A DNA stretch of 39,111 nt from Actinomycetales bacterium (GTDB lineage: Bacteria > Actinomycetota > Actinomycetes > Actinomycetales > Microbacteriaceae), in assembly GCA_015654475.1 (NCBI GenBank), contig JAATGV010000022.1, positions 1-39,111 of the forward strand, in the 5' to 3' direction. Under the pieces are notes generated by a model. That model had not been told where the DNA came from, ran no database searches, and was given only the letters and a program-made list of their open reading frames with translations. Positions within the stretch are counted from its first letter, which is position 1. Every line of letters begins with the position of its first letter. The translations under genes and the position numbers were made by a program. Below are positions 24,176-33,460 of the stretch, in pieces.

Positions 24176-26092
24176 ATGCCCGATGCAATCGCAGTCACAC
24201 GACTTCTCGAGTCACTGCCACAGGATGCCATCGCTCAAGCTTTGATCGCATCCGAAGTGACGCTCAGTCATGCGAACGACGTGTACGACGCTGCCGAGCT
24301 GCTTGCCAAAGATGAGGCGGTGGATGCTCGACTACGTTGGATCGGCCTGCCCGACGCCCTCAGGTTGCGCGATCTTGCCCGCGCCCGCAGCACGGCCGCC
24401 GAGGTAGACGACGAGTCCGTGGCAGTCGCTGAAGATCAGGTCGCTGAAACGCCTGGAGGTCAGGAAATCGATGAGGCGCTGCGCAGACTGGTGCTTGTCG
24501 ACGCCTCAAGGCGACCGCTTCGCCGCGTCGTCGACCGCCTTGACGCGCTCGACCTCAACTTCGACCCAAGCGACCCCAGCGACGGGTCCGACACATCCAC
24601 CGCACCGGCCACATCCACCGCCCCGACGCCACCCGAGGCCACCACTAACTCCGGAGACGACCTGGTCGATGCCGCCCAACGCGGATTCGCCACCACCCGG
24701 CTCACCTATGGCCTTCTCGTCTCGATCAGCGGCCGGCCCCCTCACGCGCTCGGGCAGGGCGGCCTCGCACGCGCTGATCGCCTACAGCTTGCCCACTTTC
24801 TTGGCGTCGATGCCGAAACTCTCACCGTGCTCATCGCATTTGCCGCATCCGCGCGCCTCATTTCCCGCACGCCGCGCAACACTGTTGCGTTGACTTCGCG
24901 GGCACGCGAGTGGATGCACGCCTCTGATTCGGAACGACTTGTCGAGCTTGTGGATGGGTGGAGCTCTGCGTTGCCCGGGCCGCTGCGCGACACGTTGCTT
25001 GCGGTGTGGGCGACAGCCGACACACCGGACTGGTGGCAGCTCGTCGCCGCGCGCCTTCCCTTTGGCGGTAAAGAGCGTGACGCATATCGGCAGCCGATAC
25101 TCGCTTCTGCTCTGCTGCTTGGGCTGATCGATGACAACGGGGTTACTACGCTCGCCCGTTCCATCGTGGACCCCACGAACCGCGATATAACCGCGCTGGC
25201 AGACTTCGAGACACCAACCATCGACTATGTGTATCCACAGGCCGACTCGACAATAATCGTGCCGGGTGTGCTCGGCCCCGATATTGAAGAGAAGTTACGC
25301 GACTGCGCTGTTTGCACGCAGTTCGGCGACGCAAGCGTGTACACGCTCAGTTCGTCAAGCATCTCGAACGCCCTCACCGCTGGGGCGAGCGCCGACGAAC
25401 TGATCGATTTTCTGGATGGGATTTCCCGCGGCGGGCTGCCCCAGCCGTTGCGTTATCTCATCTCTGACACGGCTGCGCGATTCGGTGAAGTCCAGGTGGT
25501 GGATGCCGGCTCGCGTAGCCTCATCCACACCGCGACGGCGCCATTGGCGGCGACTTTGCTGCACGACAGGGCGCTGACTGTGCTTTCTCTGCGACCTGTG
25601 GACGAATCTGAGACCAGCATTACGTCGCCGATGCCGCCCGAGGTGGTGGCAAACGCGATCATGGATGCGCGGTATTCGGTGATCCGGGTGGATGCTGAGG
25701 GGCGGATTCAGGGCGCAGGCCCGGGTCGAATAGTCGCGGATGACGCGTCACAACCCGAACATCTCAGCACGCTGTTCCCCAGTTCTGAGCCCGACCCGCG
25801 TACCGTGGCGAATGCTCGGGCGATTGCCGAAAGCATCCATTCGCATGTCTCCGATGCGGATCCGTCGGAATTGCAGTACGAACATCTCTCACGGCAGCTT
25901 CAGCTTGCCGTCAAACGACGCCAAACCGTGCAAGTCGTTGTCAAGATGCCTGACATGTCTGAGGTGACGTTCATGCTTGAGCCGACCGGGATCGGTGGCG
26001 GCCGTCTTCGAGGCAGAGATGTGCAGGCGCAGACCGAACGCACCCTGCCGCTCAGCAACATCGTGTCTGCAGAAGTGCTCGCCACCGACTGA
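24176..26092 (+). CDS. Helicase-associated domain protein (XPB partner-like)
   Basis: 638 residues. The C-terminal half (YVYPQADSTIIVPG, LSSSSISNAL, LPQPLRYLISDTAARFGEV) matches the Helicase_C_3/XPB-type helicase-associated domain. The N-terminal half has helical repeats with an Asp/Thr/Pro-rich linker near residue 140. In many actinobacteria a paired XPB-type helicase gene lies directly downstream; here none follows, and the sequence changes to the accessory island within bases of the stop. It is probably involved in DNA repair. Confidence 0.8.
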   Translation: MPDAIAVTRLLESLPQDAIAQALIASEVTLSHANDVYDAAELLAKDEAVDARLRWIGLPDALRLRDLARARSTAAEVDDESVAVAEDQVAETPGGQEIDEALRRLVLVDASRRPLRRVVDRLDALDLNFDPSDPSDGSDTSTAPATSTAPTPPEATTNSGDDLVDAAQRGFATTRLTYGLLVSISGRPPHALGQGGLARADRLQLAHFLGVDAETLTVLIAFAASARLISRTPRNTVALTSRAREWMHASDSERLVELVDGWSSALPGPLRDTLLAVWATADTPDWWQLVAARLPFGGKERDAYRQPILASALLLGLIDDNGVTTLARSIVDPTNRDITALADFETPTIDYVYPQADSTIIVPGVLGPDIEEKLRDCAVCTQFGDASVYTLSSSSISNALTAGASADELIDFLDGISRGGLPQPLRYLISDTAARFGEVQVVDAGSRSLIHTATAPLAATLLHDRALTVLSLRPVDESETSITSPMPPEVVANAIMDARYSVIRVDAEGRIQGAGPGRIVADDASQPEHLSTLFPSSEPDPRTVANARAIAESIHSHVSDADPSELQYEHLSRQLQLAVKRRQTVQVVVKMPDMSEVTFMLEPTGIGGGRLRGRDVQAQTERTLPLSNIVSAEVLATD

Positions 26093-26123
26093 CGTTGGTT
26101 GCTCTGATCGCTGGCCGTGTCGC
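26086..26123. repeat. Left copy of a 38-bp imperfect direct repeat
   Basis: Matches 36215-36252 at 32 of 38 positions in the same orientation. It begins within the last codons of the helicase-associated gene (stop at 26090-26092). It may mark an insertion boundary of the island or a repeated cassette end. Confidence 0.6.
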
Positions 26124-26144
26124 TCCGCTGGTGTGCCCTGGGCG

Positions 26145-26678
26145 CTATCCTGCCCTGCGGCGCTTCGGGTGCCGCGAGACTTCGCGACTCTCACATACTT
26201 GACATGACGATTCCGCATTCTGTCCAAGCGAATGCACCACCATGCCCCCAAGCGCAACTAAACACGCCAGAAACAGGTGCAAGTACAGGATCGCCACAGC
26301 AACTGTCGGAACATCTGTCATTTCCGGAGGATGCCAGCCACCAGAGATGACGTAACCGAGTGCAAGAAACCATATCGCGGCACACAGCAGAAGAACGACC
26401 ACCAGCGCACTGACCAATACCTGCTTGTATCGAATAACAGCGGTTCCGTCGACTATGAAATGGAGATACCCGCCGTCTACCACAACTTTGTCTCTTTGCC
26501 CCTCCTCGATTTCGTCGTCCCCCTCCTTACGAGAGCTACCTCCACTAGCGGCGGATAGCCACTGAAAATACTCATAAATCGTGAACATACATCCGACGCT
26601 TAACCCGCCCGCCACAAGCATAATAATATTATGCCACCGAACTAATCCGCCTGCGCCTCTATCACTTCGCTCACACAT
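26145..26678 (-). CDS. Membrane protein of the toxin island, possible immunity protein
   Basis: About 177 residues from ATG 26678 (a TTG lies at 26732). Helices are at IIMLVAGGLSVGCMFTIY, LVSALVVVLLLCAAIWFLAL and VAVAILYLHLFLACLVALGG, with a charged segment (KEGDDEIEEGQRDK) between the first two. No family is recognised. It lies at the far end of the immunity array, next to core chromosome. Small polytopic protein, no partner toxin tip is obvious. Confidence 0.5.
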   Translation of the reverse strand: MCERSDRGAGGLVRWHNIIMLVAGGLSVGCMFTIYEYFQWLSAASGGSSRKEGDDEIEEGQRDKVVVDGGYLHFIVDGTAVIRYKQVLVSALVVVLLLCAAIWFLALGYVISGGWHPPEMTDVPTVAVAILYLHLFLACLVALGGMVVHSLGQNAESSCQVCESREVSRHPKRRRAG

Positions 26679-27027
26679 GAACGTCAGTCCCTTGACAGGT
26701 TCCCACCAAATCTGCGGGATGCTCAAAGTCAAGATTCCTTTAGGGAACCGACACTAACGCAAAGGTGTTTCAAGCCAGTAACACACCCCGCCTTCATACC
26801 CCAACCGCACCAGTCTTCCCACCTGTACCCGTGAACACAAGATCGGCAGTTGGCTTGCCCCGTTACTCTGCGGACCGTTTGATGAGTTCTATGGATGATC
26901 CGTGAGGTTCATTAGGTCTCCACCTCCAGGGCCAGGACGACGTTGAATAATATGCGGGTGCGCAGGCACGCTCTCGAACATTCCTTTACCTTTAGCAACA
27001 ACAGCACATCGGCAGTACAGAGAAAAA
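26679..27027. other. Gap without a supported gene
   Basis: About 350 bases. Only short frames; one minus-strand fragment translates to QRRPGPGGGDLMNLTDHP before a stop and could be a decayed toxin tail. No clear promoter or terminator was identified. Confidence 0.4.
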
Positions 27028-27750
27028 TCAGAATGTACTGTCACATACCTGATGGAGAAACTGGATCCCCACTACTCGCCATCCGCCTCCTGGCAACCCG
27101 CAAGTCGCCAACTCGACCGGAAGGCTAGGATCCACCAGCAACACAAACACTTCATCAACGTTTCTATTGCGGTACTGCCTCACAAGTCTGACAACACGAG
27201 CAACCGAAATTCCACCAGAATCAGACAACGCCTCATTTTCGCTAAAGACCTGTGCCGCCCATTCTTCGGGCGCCAGAGACGACCCCCAATCGAGTTTTCA
27301 GTTCCCTATCGAGACCTGAGGCAAGACTTGGGCAAAGATCCATTCATCTGCTCTTCCGTGTATAGCCAAAATGAGCCCTCGAAGTTCTTTGCTTCTCTTC
27401 CAGAAGGGTAAGCCTTGGAGGGCTCTCCGTATGACACAATTCCTCGAAATGGTTAGGGCGCTGGGCAAACAATCTGCCCCGCACCGTTCGAACGCAATCT
27501 CCGTATGGAGTTCGAGCGTGGTATCCGCCGTGACCAAGTACATACCACCACTCGCATCGAATGCGTATCGCACGTCTGACCAATACTGATCCTCAAACTC
27601 ATTGACATCTCCCGTCCAGTACTCGAGATGCCACCCGGCTTCAACTAGAGCAAACGGGCCATGAACGACATTGCGCAGAATCAAACGGCTCTTCTTCATC
27701 TGTTTAGTCTCCCTTCCAAAACGGTCATATCCAATTCTCCATTTATTCAT
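27028..27750 (-). pseudogene. Immunity-like gene interrupted by an in-frame TGA
   Basis: ATG 27750 starts a 150-residue frame (MNKWRIGYDRFG...) that stops at TGA 27298-27300. The same frame then stays open for 89 more codons (KLDWGSSLAPEEWAAQVF... to ...FLHQVCDSTF) to a TGA at 27028-27030, with protein-like composition. The simplest reading is one ~240-residue gene broken by a nonsense change. Alternatively it is a 150-aa protein plus chance frame. It starts inside the stop of the Rhs tip just upstream (the ATG is embedded in ATGAATAA), so it is positioned as that tip's immunity gene. No family recognised; soluble. Confidence 0.6.
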
Positions 27751-27854
27751 TCCTGACACGCAGGAAGGCGTGGAAGAAGGAGAATCCAAGCCAGCGGCTG
27801 TTCTGCTCACGTCTCAGGACTTCCACAAAGATATCGCTTTTGTTGATGGGTCTT
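27743..27854 (-). pseudogene. Displaced Rhs C-terminal tip, remnant near 27.85 kb
   Basis: After a decayed core (AAGACCC then ATC AAC AAA), the frame reads INKSDIFVEV and runs 34 residues to TAA at 27743-27745. The core has lost one base in DP codons and most upstream sequence compared with the resident gene. The short tip (…WLGFSFFHAFLRVRNE) is likely truncated. It overlaps the immunity start by eight bases. Confidence 0.6.
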
Positions 27855-27946
27855 AGCGAGGCAACTCACCCTCACGAAATGTGGCCGAATTGCATGCAGA
27901 TGATAATGACGCTCATCTAAAGGCCCGCCTTCTATTCAAATGGTGG

Positions 27947-28795
27947 TTATTTTCCGTGTTGATGCTTGAGCGAAGTATGCGCTTGAGCCTTTTCGTCGCC
28001 ATGCGCTGCTGCATAGACTATCCAACGACGTCCCGCCTTTGGGTCTCCGAGGATTTGGATGAGAAGCAGGCCCAAGTTATATGCGCTATAGGCGTCACCC
28101 ATCCGAATCCCCTCTTGATAAGCCTCCGCTGCCCCAACGAAGTCGCGTCTTTCATCTTGAAGGAAGTTACCGAGAACGATCGCGGCAGACTCCTGACCGC
28201 GGGCAACCGCATCGCGAAGTACTCCCTCCGCCTCATCCAGACGCCCATCTTCCCAAAGGAGGCTCCCTAAATCTGCGGCAGCATCTTCATACACAGCAGC
28301 ACCACGCCGTAGTAGCTCTTCAATACGGCTTCCACGTTCCTTGAAATGAGAGAAACGAATACTCCCCGCAATACCCGCCGAACGACGAGAGTGCTCATCA
28401 TCTCCAAGAGCCGCCACTTCTTCTGCCACACGCAAAGCCTCAGGGAGTCGGCCAAGAAAATACAGATTTTCGGCAACCGCCTCTCCCGATAGCGCGTCCC
28501 CATCTCGCTCCCACACCTGGACAAAAAGCCCGAGAGCTTCGTCGAATCGCTCCGCCGACCACAACGCCACCGCAGCGTTATACAAAGAACCCTCTTGTCC
28601 CAACGAATCCGCCACCCGGTAATGAACTGCAGCACTTTCAAAATCTCGCTTGCTCAAAAAGGCGTCGCCCATCAACGCCTGCACAAAACCGGTATCGTCA
28701 CTGTCGATATCATCAAGCATCGAAAGGGCCTCGTCATAATCTCCCGAAGCAATCAGTTCTTGCACTCGTGCTTCACTCGGACCTTCGCTCACCAT
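27947..28795 (-). CDS. TPR/Sel1-like repeat protein of the toxin island
   Basis: About 282 residues from ATG 28795 with GAGGGG five bases upstream. Tandem helical repeats: DYDEALSMLDDI, DFESAAVHYRVADSLGQEGSLYNAA, RLPEALRVAEEVA, RLDEAEGVLRDAVARGQESAA, DFVGAAEAYQEGIRMGDAYSAYNLGLLL. The last three are Sel1/TPR type. It is a soluble scaffold protein. In toxin loci such proteins occur as immunity or accessory proteins; that is inference from position. It is intact, unlike neighbours. Confidence 0.65.
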   Translation of the reverse strand: MVSEGPSEARVQELIASGDYDEALSMLDDIDSDDTGFVQALMGDAFLSKRDFESAAVHYRVADSLGQEGSLYNAAVALWSAERFDEALGLFVQVWERDGDALSGEAVAENLYFLGRLPEALRVAEEVAALGDDEHSRRSAGIAGSIRFSHFKERGSRIEELLRRGAAVYEDAAADLGSLLWEDGRLDEAEGVLRDAVARGQESAAIVLGNFLQDERRDFVGAAEAYQEGIRMGDAYSAYNLGLLLIQILGDPKAGRRWIVYAAAHGDEKAQAHTSLKHQHGK

Positions 28796-29156
28796 CAAAA
28801 CCCCTCAGTAAGAACTTTTCATCGCATGAATTGGATTCGACCGGTTAAGGCTACGCCCGCCTGCGCAGAGCGCGGGTGAATGTTATTGCGGGATGCGGTG
28901 TCGATAGTCGAGAAGACTTCGGAAGAACTCAATGGAATCACGGGATTCTTTGCCATATCTCGTGAACTCCGTCCGGAAACGCCGTACTCACCAAACATCG
29001 GCACCCCGTCTAGTGTCACCAACCTGATAGCCACCGAAGTTGTCAGTGGCATCCCTCCGTCGGTCAACATGGTGTTCCGAGTTCTGGTCATTGGACTCTT
29101 GAGTTCTTGAGCTCTTGAGTTGAAGCTTGACGAACGTTCGGAGTTGGGCAAGCGCC
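28796..29156. other. Gap with overlapping small frames, no supported gene
   Basis: About 360 bases. Both strands carry frames of 75-150 codons that overlap each other (28880-29110 plus, 28819-29268 minus); neither has a family match or a good ribosome binding site. A short cttgagtt-type repetition is at 29095-29125. Possibly a decayed gene. Confidence 0.4.
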
Positions 29157-29582
29157 TTACAAACTCAAGATAGTTACCAGTTGTTCTGCTTGCATTCGTG
29201 ATGATTTGGGGAGACTCACCGTGCCTCGAAGTATCAGATTGCGCTTGCCCGACGTCCGCACAAAACACAGCATTCGAAAATTAGTCCCAGGAATCCAAGA
29301 CCTCCCCCCAGCAGTGAGAATTCCGTCATACGGCAAGGACAAAACGTCGGTGATATCGTCACGCAAAAAGACATAACCACGGAACCACGACACCACGACC
29401 ACCTTCGTAGACGTCACGTATGTTCCCCAGAAAAAGCTCAGCACCCCCATCCAACATATGACCGCTGGAACCACAATGACGAAAAAGATTCCCAGCAGAT
29501 CTGGGGGTACCCTCACAGCTCCTTGGAACACGGCTCGGGGCCAACCAATCAAAAATAGGACAGCCGCGGGTTGAACTGTCAT
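29157..29582 (-). CDS. Membrane protein with PH-like C-terminal region, possible immunity protein
   Basis: About 141 residues from ATG 29582. Two helices (VQPAAVLFLIGWPRAVF and LLGIFFVIVVPAVICWMGVL), then a strand-rich domain (TYVTSTKVVVVSWFRGYVFLRDDITDVLSL...) reminiscent of bacterial PH domains. It is downstream of the Rhs tip at 29.94 kb on the same strand, fitting an immunity gene. The start is uncertain; the frame is open to 29690. Confidence 0.5.
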   Translation of the reverse strand: MTVQPAAVLFLIGWPRAVFQGAVRVPPDLLGIFFVIVVPAVICWMGVLSFFWGTYVTSTKVVVVSWFRGYVFLRDDITDVLSLPYDGILTAGGRSWIPGTNFRMLCFVRTSGKRNLILRGTVSLPKSSRMQAEQLVTILSL

Positions 29583-29868
29583 ACGCAAAAGATTGCCGCT
29601 CCTCCGCACCCTAACCACAACAATCCTCACGCGATCCGGCAAATCCAGCTGCGGCAGCGTCCAGATTGCCTTGCCTCCGACCCGGCACACCCTCCGCTAA
29701 GCGTGCCTACAGTTGGAGTCCGCCGTTTCGTCAACCTGACATTGTCGGCACGATATCTCGCGTATGCGATCTCTAGCCCCTTCTCCGACCCGCATAAGCC
29801 ACGGGGATTGTCAGTCCAGACGCTACACTCACCAGACCCGGAACCATGGAACCGACTATAAACACCGC

Positions 29869-30066
29869 TCACCCATCGATTGTTAGCAATGATATTGGAA
29901 ACATTGCATCCCCAACTTTTCTAGCTCGCGTCGTTTTGTTGATCGGGTCTTGGGCCAGGCACCACCAACCGATTGGGCGTCGCACCGCCTTCCCGATTTC
30001 CCCTGCAAGTTGTGACGTCTGCACAAGTCGTCTGCGACTGGCACAAGGTCCCAGAGCCGAGTTCAC
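29869..30066 (-). pseudogene. Displaced Rhs C-terminal tip, remnant near 29.94 kb
   Basis: The minus-strand frame carries QDPINK at 29935-29952, identical to the resident Rhs core, and continues TTRARKVGDAMFPISLLTIDG to the stop at 29869. The sequence before QDPINK is no longer alignable beyond a few residues. The short tip suggests truncation. It is followed by the membrane PH-like gene. Confidence 0.6.
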
Positions 30067-30222
30067 AGCGTCTCTCTTAGCCAGTCCATTTCACCGGCCG
30101 ACCGTAACCTGCTAGGGCTCCTCCGGAACCTTCTAGCGTCCGGGCCTGTGTAGATAATCATTTTCTTTATTTCCTCCCCACAGAACTTAGCCTCATTAAA
30201 CGTGTAGAGACCGGAAACGCCC

Positions 30223-31257
30223 TCACTCGGGGTGAGTGCGGAGATGCCGGAGGCGTTTGTGTGTGGATTCGTCCCGAGGCATCAGTGACCGGTCGCGCAC
30301 CACGAGTCCGCCAGGCTCAAGGTGCTCGTCGAGCACCAACCATGCTCGTTCATGGAAACGAAGAAACTGACCCGTTCTGAGCCCCACCCACCAGAGGCCA
30401 CGACTTGGGTCAACCTTCGCCCCAAAGTCTGCACTCTCTGACGGCACGCCTCGCCCATATCCTTCACCGGCGTGTAAGCCATCGGTCGAGCTTAAGCTCA
30501 CCTGCATCAGCTCCTCCGGGAGGCACAATTCAGCCCGCCCGGTCACATCCGCAGACAACGAATCGACCGTGACAGCCCGCAACTCACCATTCGTAAGATC
30601 GAAGAACGCCGTCATATTCGGAGTAACAAGGTATCGCCAATAATCCACAACGTAGCGAACCAGCAAGTCCGACGTACTTTCCTCGTTCTGAGGAAGGATA
30701 AGCGCCACTCCTGCGGTGGGTGACAGTGCCCGAGACCAGGCCAAAGGTGTGTGGATCGGATCACCAGAGTGGTCTGAACGGAGCACTGCATTCCCGCGCC
30801 TCATGGCAGGCTGAAACCTTTCCCAGGAATCCGGTTCGTTCTCTTGATCAATCCACATCAACGCCAACAACTCATCCTCGAGTTGCGTCACGCTCGTAGC
30901 GTGGATTTCGCCGATACGAGACAAGAACTCATCAAGCGCACTTTTCATGTCGAAGGACTCTTGAACAATCCCCACGGGCGCCCCGCGATCAATGAAGAAG
31001 TTGTCATCCTCCATAAACATCGGGGACTTTACCCGAACAGACCCCAAAACCGCGTACTCTCGACGGCGTTTTGCCCCGGGCCGACGAATGCCTAAACGCA
31101 CCGAAAACTCGGTCGCCCAGCATCCGCCCGCAACACCGAATGTTGAATCGTCCTCACGACGCCCGTCGATCGCTTCAAACCAATCAATCAGACGTATCGA
31201 AAGCCCCTCATCGCCCGAGAGCCCCTCTAACTCAGAATTGGAACGAATACTATTCAC
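30223..31257 (-). CDS. Immunity-family protein, intact copy
   Basis: About 344 residues; GTG 31257 has CGGAG six bases upstream (ATG 31263 is too close to it). No known family. Features: LALMWIDQEN near residue 135, then a Trp/Arg-rich segment, ARYVVDYWRYL near 210, and a conserved C-terminal block GRGVPS...PSRGLWWVGLRTGQFLRFHERAWLVLDEHLEPGGLVVRD. A second, frameshifted copy lies at 35109-36042 and shares MWID, WRY, RGLW and WL(V/L)LD. Soluble. Two copies next to Rhs remnants make it a likely immunity (or immunity-like) family specific to this locus. Confidence 0.65.
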   Translation of the reverse strand: MNSIRSNSELEGLSGDEGLSIRLIDWFEAIDGRREDDSTFGVAGGCWATEFSVRLGIRRPGAKRRREYAVLGSVRVKSPMFMEDDNFFIDRGAPVGIVQESFDMKSALDEFLSRIGEIHATSVTQLEDELLALMWIDQENEPDSWERFQPAMRRGNAVLRSDHSGDPIHTPLAWSRALSPTAGVALILPQNEESTSDLLVRYVVDYWRYLVTPNMTAFFDLTNGELRAVTVDSLSADVTGRAELCLPEELMQVSLSSTDGLHAGEGYGRGVPSESADFGAKVDPSRGLWWVGLRTGQFLRFHERAWLVLDEHLEPGGLVVRDRSLMPRDESTHKRLRHLRTHPE

Positions 31258-31263
31258 CGCCAT

Positions 31264-31815
31264 CTCCGAACATTCAGCTCTCCAAGCATTCTTATACGCT
31301 TCACGTACGCGCCCACTTCAAAAAACCGTGCAGACACAGTATTTGCCTCTGCTTCGTGCTAAACGACCATGCTTGCGGAACATCCATCTTCGACGTGCTA
31401 AACATCAATGGCGGTTTCGACCAGAAGACGGTATAAAAACTGTGACAGGGGTCTACCGTGCCAGATCTCGGTGTCGGGGACTTTAGCAACGTCTAGCGCC
31501 ATGAAGGCAAGCTTAGGGTGGAATCTTTCTTGTTTGCGAAAAGCGACGTGGACTCGGCCAGGGTGGGCTGTTGTCCGGGCCGACGAAACAGGTACCCGAG
31601 AGGGCTCCGGATGTGAAGATGACAGAACTCTTCCAGCTACCAGAATCACGAGGCCGTCAAGAGTACGAATGCCCGCAATCGGATGACAGCGAAAACCGTG
31701 AACACCAAGACCAAGATCAGCACGGTCGGGAGCGAAATCCCATGGGACCGTCGGGTTAAGGTCGAACCGCGATCGTAAGAGAACGCCAGCGGTATCTGGG
31801 CGAGATCTCTAGGTT
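31264..31815. other. Gap without a supported gene
   Basis: About 550 bases. A minus-strand frame of roughly 130 codons (31398 to about 31790, ending ...FLYRLLVETAIDV) is open but has no start with a ribosome binding site and no family. Overlapping frames on the other strand are short. Possibly remains of a toxin tip belonging to the gene at 30223-31257. Confidence 0.4.
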
Positions 31816-32358
31816 TTAGGAGACGAAGTAGATCACGTGGTTCACGAGGAGGATGGTATAGATCGCAGCGACCACGATGGATAGCGACAACCCGATCAGA
31901 CTAGACGCGAGAAAAACCCGTGTATCAGCAACATAGTTGAGTTCCGTTGCTTCAATAACATCTGGGGCCGAGTAATAAAAGTTGAGTCGGTCACGCAACT
32001 CACGCGAGTTCGTCTTCGTTCGCTTAAGATAACGATGATATCGGTGACGAAGCTCGGTCATCCCGCAAAACATCGCTAAAGGCAAAGCAAGAACAAAAAC
32101 CCCACAGACGAAGACAATGATCGTAGAGATGCTATTCGTGTACAAAAGCGTTAAACCAACATAAATCCCACAAGGTCCACCAGATATCCTGACCCAGAGG
32201 TAAAAGTCTTCGCGCATTTCTTTGACGCATGCCCGTGGTTGAGAAAGCATATTCAATGCACGACTGTACCCATGGAGTTTAGCGACACGGCGTTTCGACC
32301 CGCCGAAATACCACAGAGAAAAAGTACGCAAATAGTTCAGTCGGGCTAGTAGTACCAA
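31816..32358 (-). CDS. Polytopic membrane immunity candidate for the 32.8-kb toxin tip
   Basis: About 180 residues, four helices: YVGLTLLYTNSISTIIVFV, CGVFVLALPLAMFCGM, VFLASSLIGLSLSIVVAAIY and a short final one. A basic central loop (HRYHRYLKRTKTNSRELRDRL) lies between them. The frame begins at TTG 32358, overlapping the toxin tip's stop by 13 bases; ATG further in is possible. The overlap with the tip is the main argument for immunity. No family is recognised. Confidence 0.6.
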   Translation of the reverse strand: MVLLARLNYLRTFSLWYFGGSKRRVAKLHGYSRALNMLSQPRACVKEMREDFYLWVRISGGPCGIYVGLTLLYTNSISTIIVFVCGVFVLALPLAMFCGMTELRHRYHRYLKRTKTNSRELRDRLNFYYSAPDVIEATELNYVADTRVFLASSLIGLSLSIVVAAIYTILLVNHVIYFVS

Positions 32359-32871
32359 TTCCGACGACTTCTCCCTGGCGCAATCGTCCTCTTGCTTGTC
32401 TGCCTCGACCGATAGCTATAGGCCGTGTTGAACGACGAGTACGCCCAGACGCCCCTATCCACGCGACGCCCAACTCGACGCGAGCCATAATACACTCGCC
32501 GGGCAGCACGCGACTCGCGCACAACGGACCGCGTCGCCCCGCGGCCAAGCCGCGAGATCGCCCGACCAACATGATAATATGCATTCCGCACACGCCCGAA
32601 CAGCCGCCCGATGGGGCCAGCAAACACCAAAACACCGTCGACGACCTCTCCAGCATTGCCCGTCGATACACCATGTACAAGTCGATACACCATGTACAAC
32701 TTGAGCGGCGCTATAAGCCAACAACCCAAGTCCAATGATCCCGCACACTCCGCAAGCGACTAGGGCGACAGCTCCGGCGACGACCAGCACCGCGTCCCAT
32801 CAGCCGTACTCCCCGCTGATGTCGTCTTTGTTGATGGGGTCTTGTTCGTGCACATAAGCGTCAGACCAGTC
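32346..32871 (-). pseudogene. Displaced Rhs C-terminal tip, 32.8-kb remnant, frameshifted and with an early stop
   Basis: The frame DWSDAYVHEQDPINKDDISGE matches the resident core, then GEYG ends in TGA. Reading past it gives a hydrophobic pre-toxin (LVVAGAVALVACGVCGIIGL), after which a 19-bp tandem duplication (32662-32699) shifts the frame. Removing one copy restores a single frame through GPIGRLFGRVRNAYYHVGRA to the Arg/Tyr-rich end (…RRNWYY, stop 32346). The intact ancestor was a membrane-inserting, very basic toxin of about 150 residues. It is silent as it stands. The immunity gene follows with overlap. Confidence 0.7.
32662..32699. repeat. Exact 19-bp tandem duplication inside the toxin tip
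   Basis: Two identical 19-base units, 32662-32680 and 32681-32699. Because 19 is not a multiple of 3, it breaks the toxin frame. Loss of one unit by slippage would restore it, except for the earlier TGA. Confidence 0.9.
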
Positions 32872-32949
32872 CAGACTCCTTTGTTGTCAACTCGCGGAAG
32901 CGGCGGGGGGTTTTCATAGCAGTCAGTTCAACCGTGCGAGACTAGGTCG

Positions 32950-33213
32950 TTATTTGTCTTTTCCCCTAGTCTTTCTACGTAGAACAATGACTCGGCATAT
33001 CGAATCGAAAACGAAAAATAAAATTAGTATGCCAATCAGCACCATAATAATCTGAACGAGTAGCATCCACCCATCGGCCGGTAGCTGGAACGGCCAGACA
33101 ACCAAAGCTATGCCGAGAGCTGCCATCCATAAGAGCATTCGATGGAAAGTAAGTCCTTCATCCACCGTCAACGAGATCAGCCTCCGATATAATTTGATCA
33201 TAAAGTTTCTCAT
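32950..33213 (-). CDS. Small two-helix membrane protein, possible immunity protein
   Basis: 87 residues with helices MLLWMAALGIALVVWPF and WMLLVQIIMVLIGILILFFV and a basic C-terminus (RRKTRGKDK). Start ATG 33213 lacks a clear ribosome binding site; ATG 33201 is preceded by GAGAAAC. Low-GC. It precedes the 32.8-kb Rhs tip. Confidence 0.5.
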   Translation of the reverse strand: MRNFMIKLYRRLISLTVDEGLTFHRMLLWMAALGIALVVWPFQLPADGWMLLVQIIMVLIGILILFFVFDSICRVIVLRRKTRGKDK

Positions 33214-33460
33214 GTTCGAAAGAAATTAAATCACCAATATTCCTCCTGGTAGCGTATCCTCATGCGAGGAAGGGCAATTTTGTCTTGGCTATGACCTTTG
33301 CCCGGTACATTGCAGGGCAATCGTCGTCACCGCCAGCGAAAATGGAGTCGCGAATACCTTGGGAGAACAAGCGTCAGCCTCCTAATAAGAGCTTCGAAAG
33401 GCGCTCTGTTTCAGTTGCGTGGTGCATTCACGATCCGTGAGAACGTTGTACGTCTCAAGT

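Noticed and set aside
28880-29110. Plus-strand 76-aa protein (MLLRDAVSIVEK...)
   Set aside because: Overlaps an equally long minus-strand frame, no ribosome binding site or family; left as unresolved gap.
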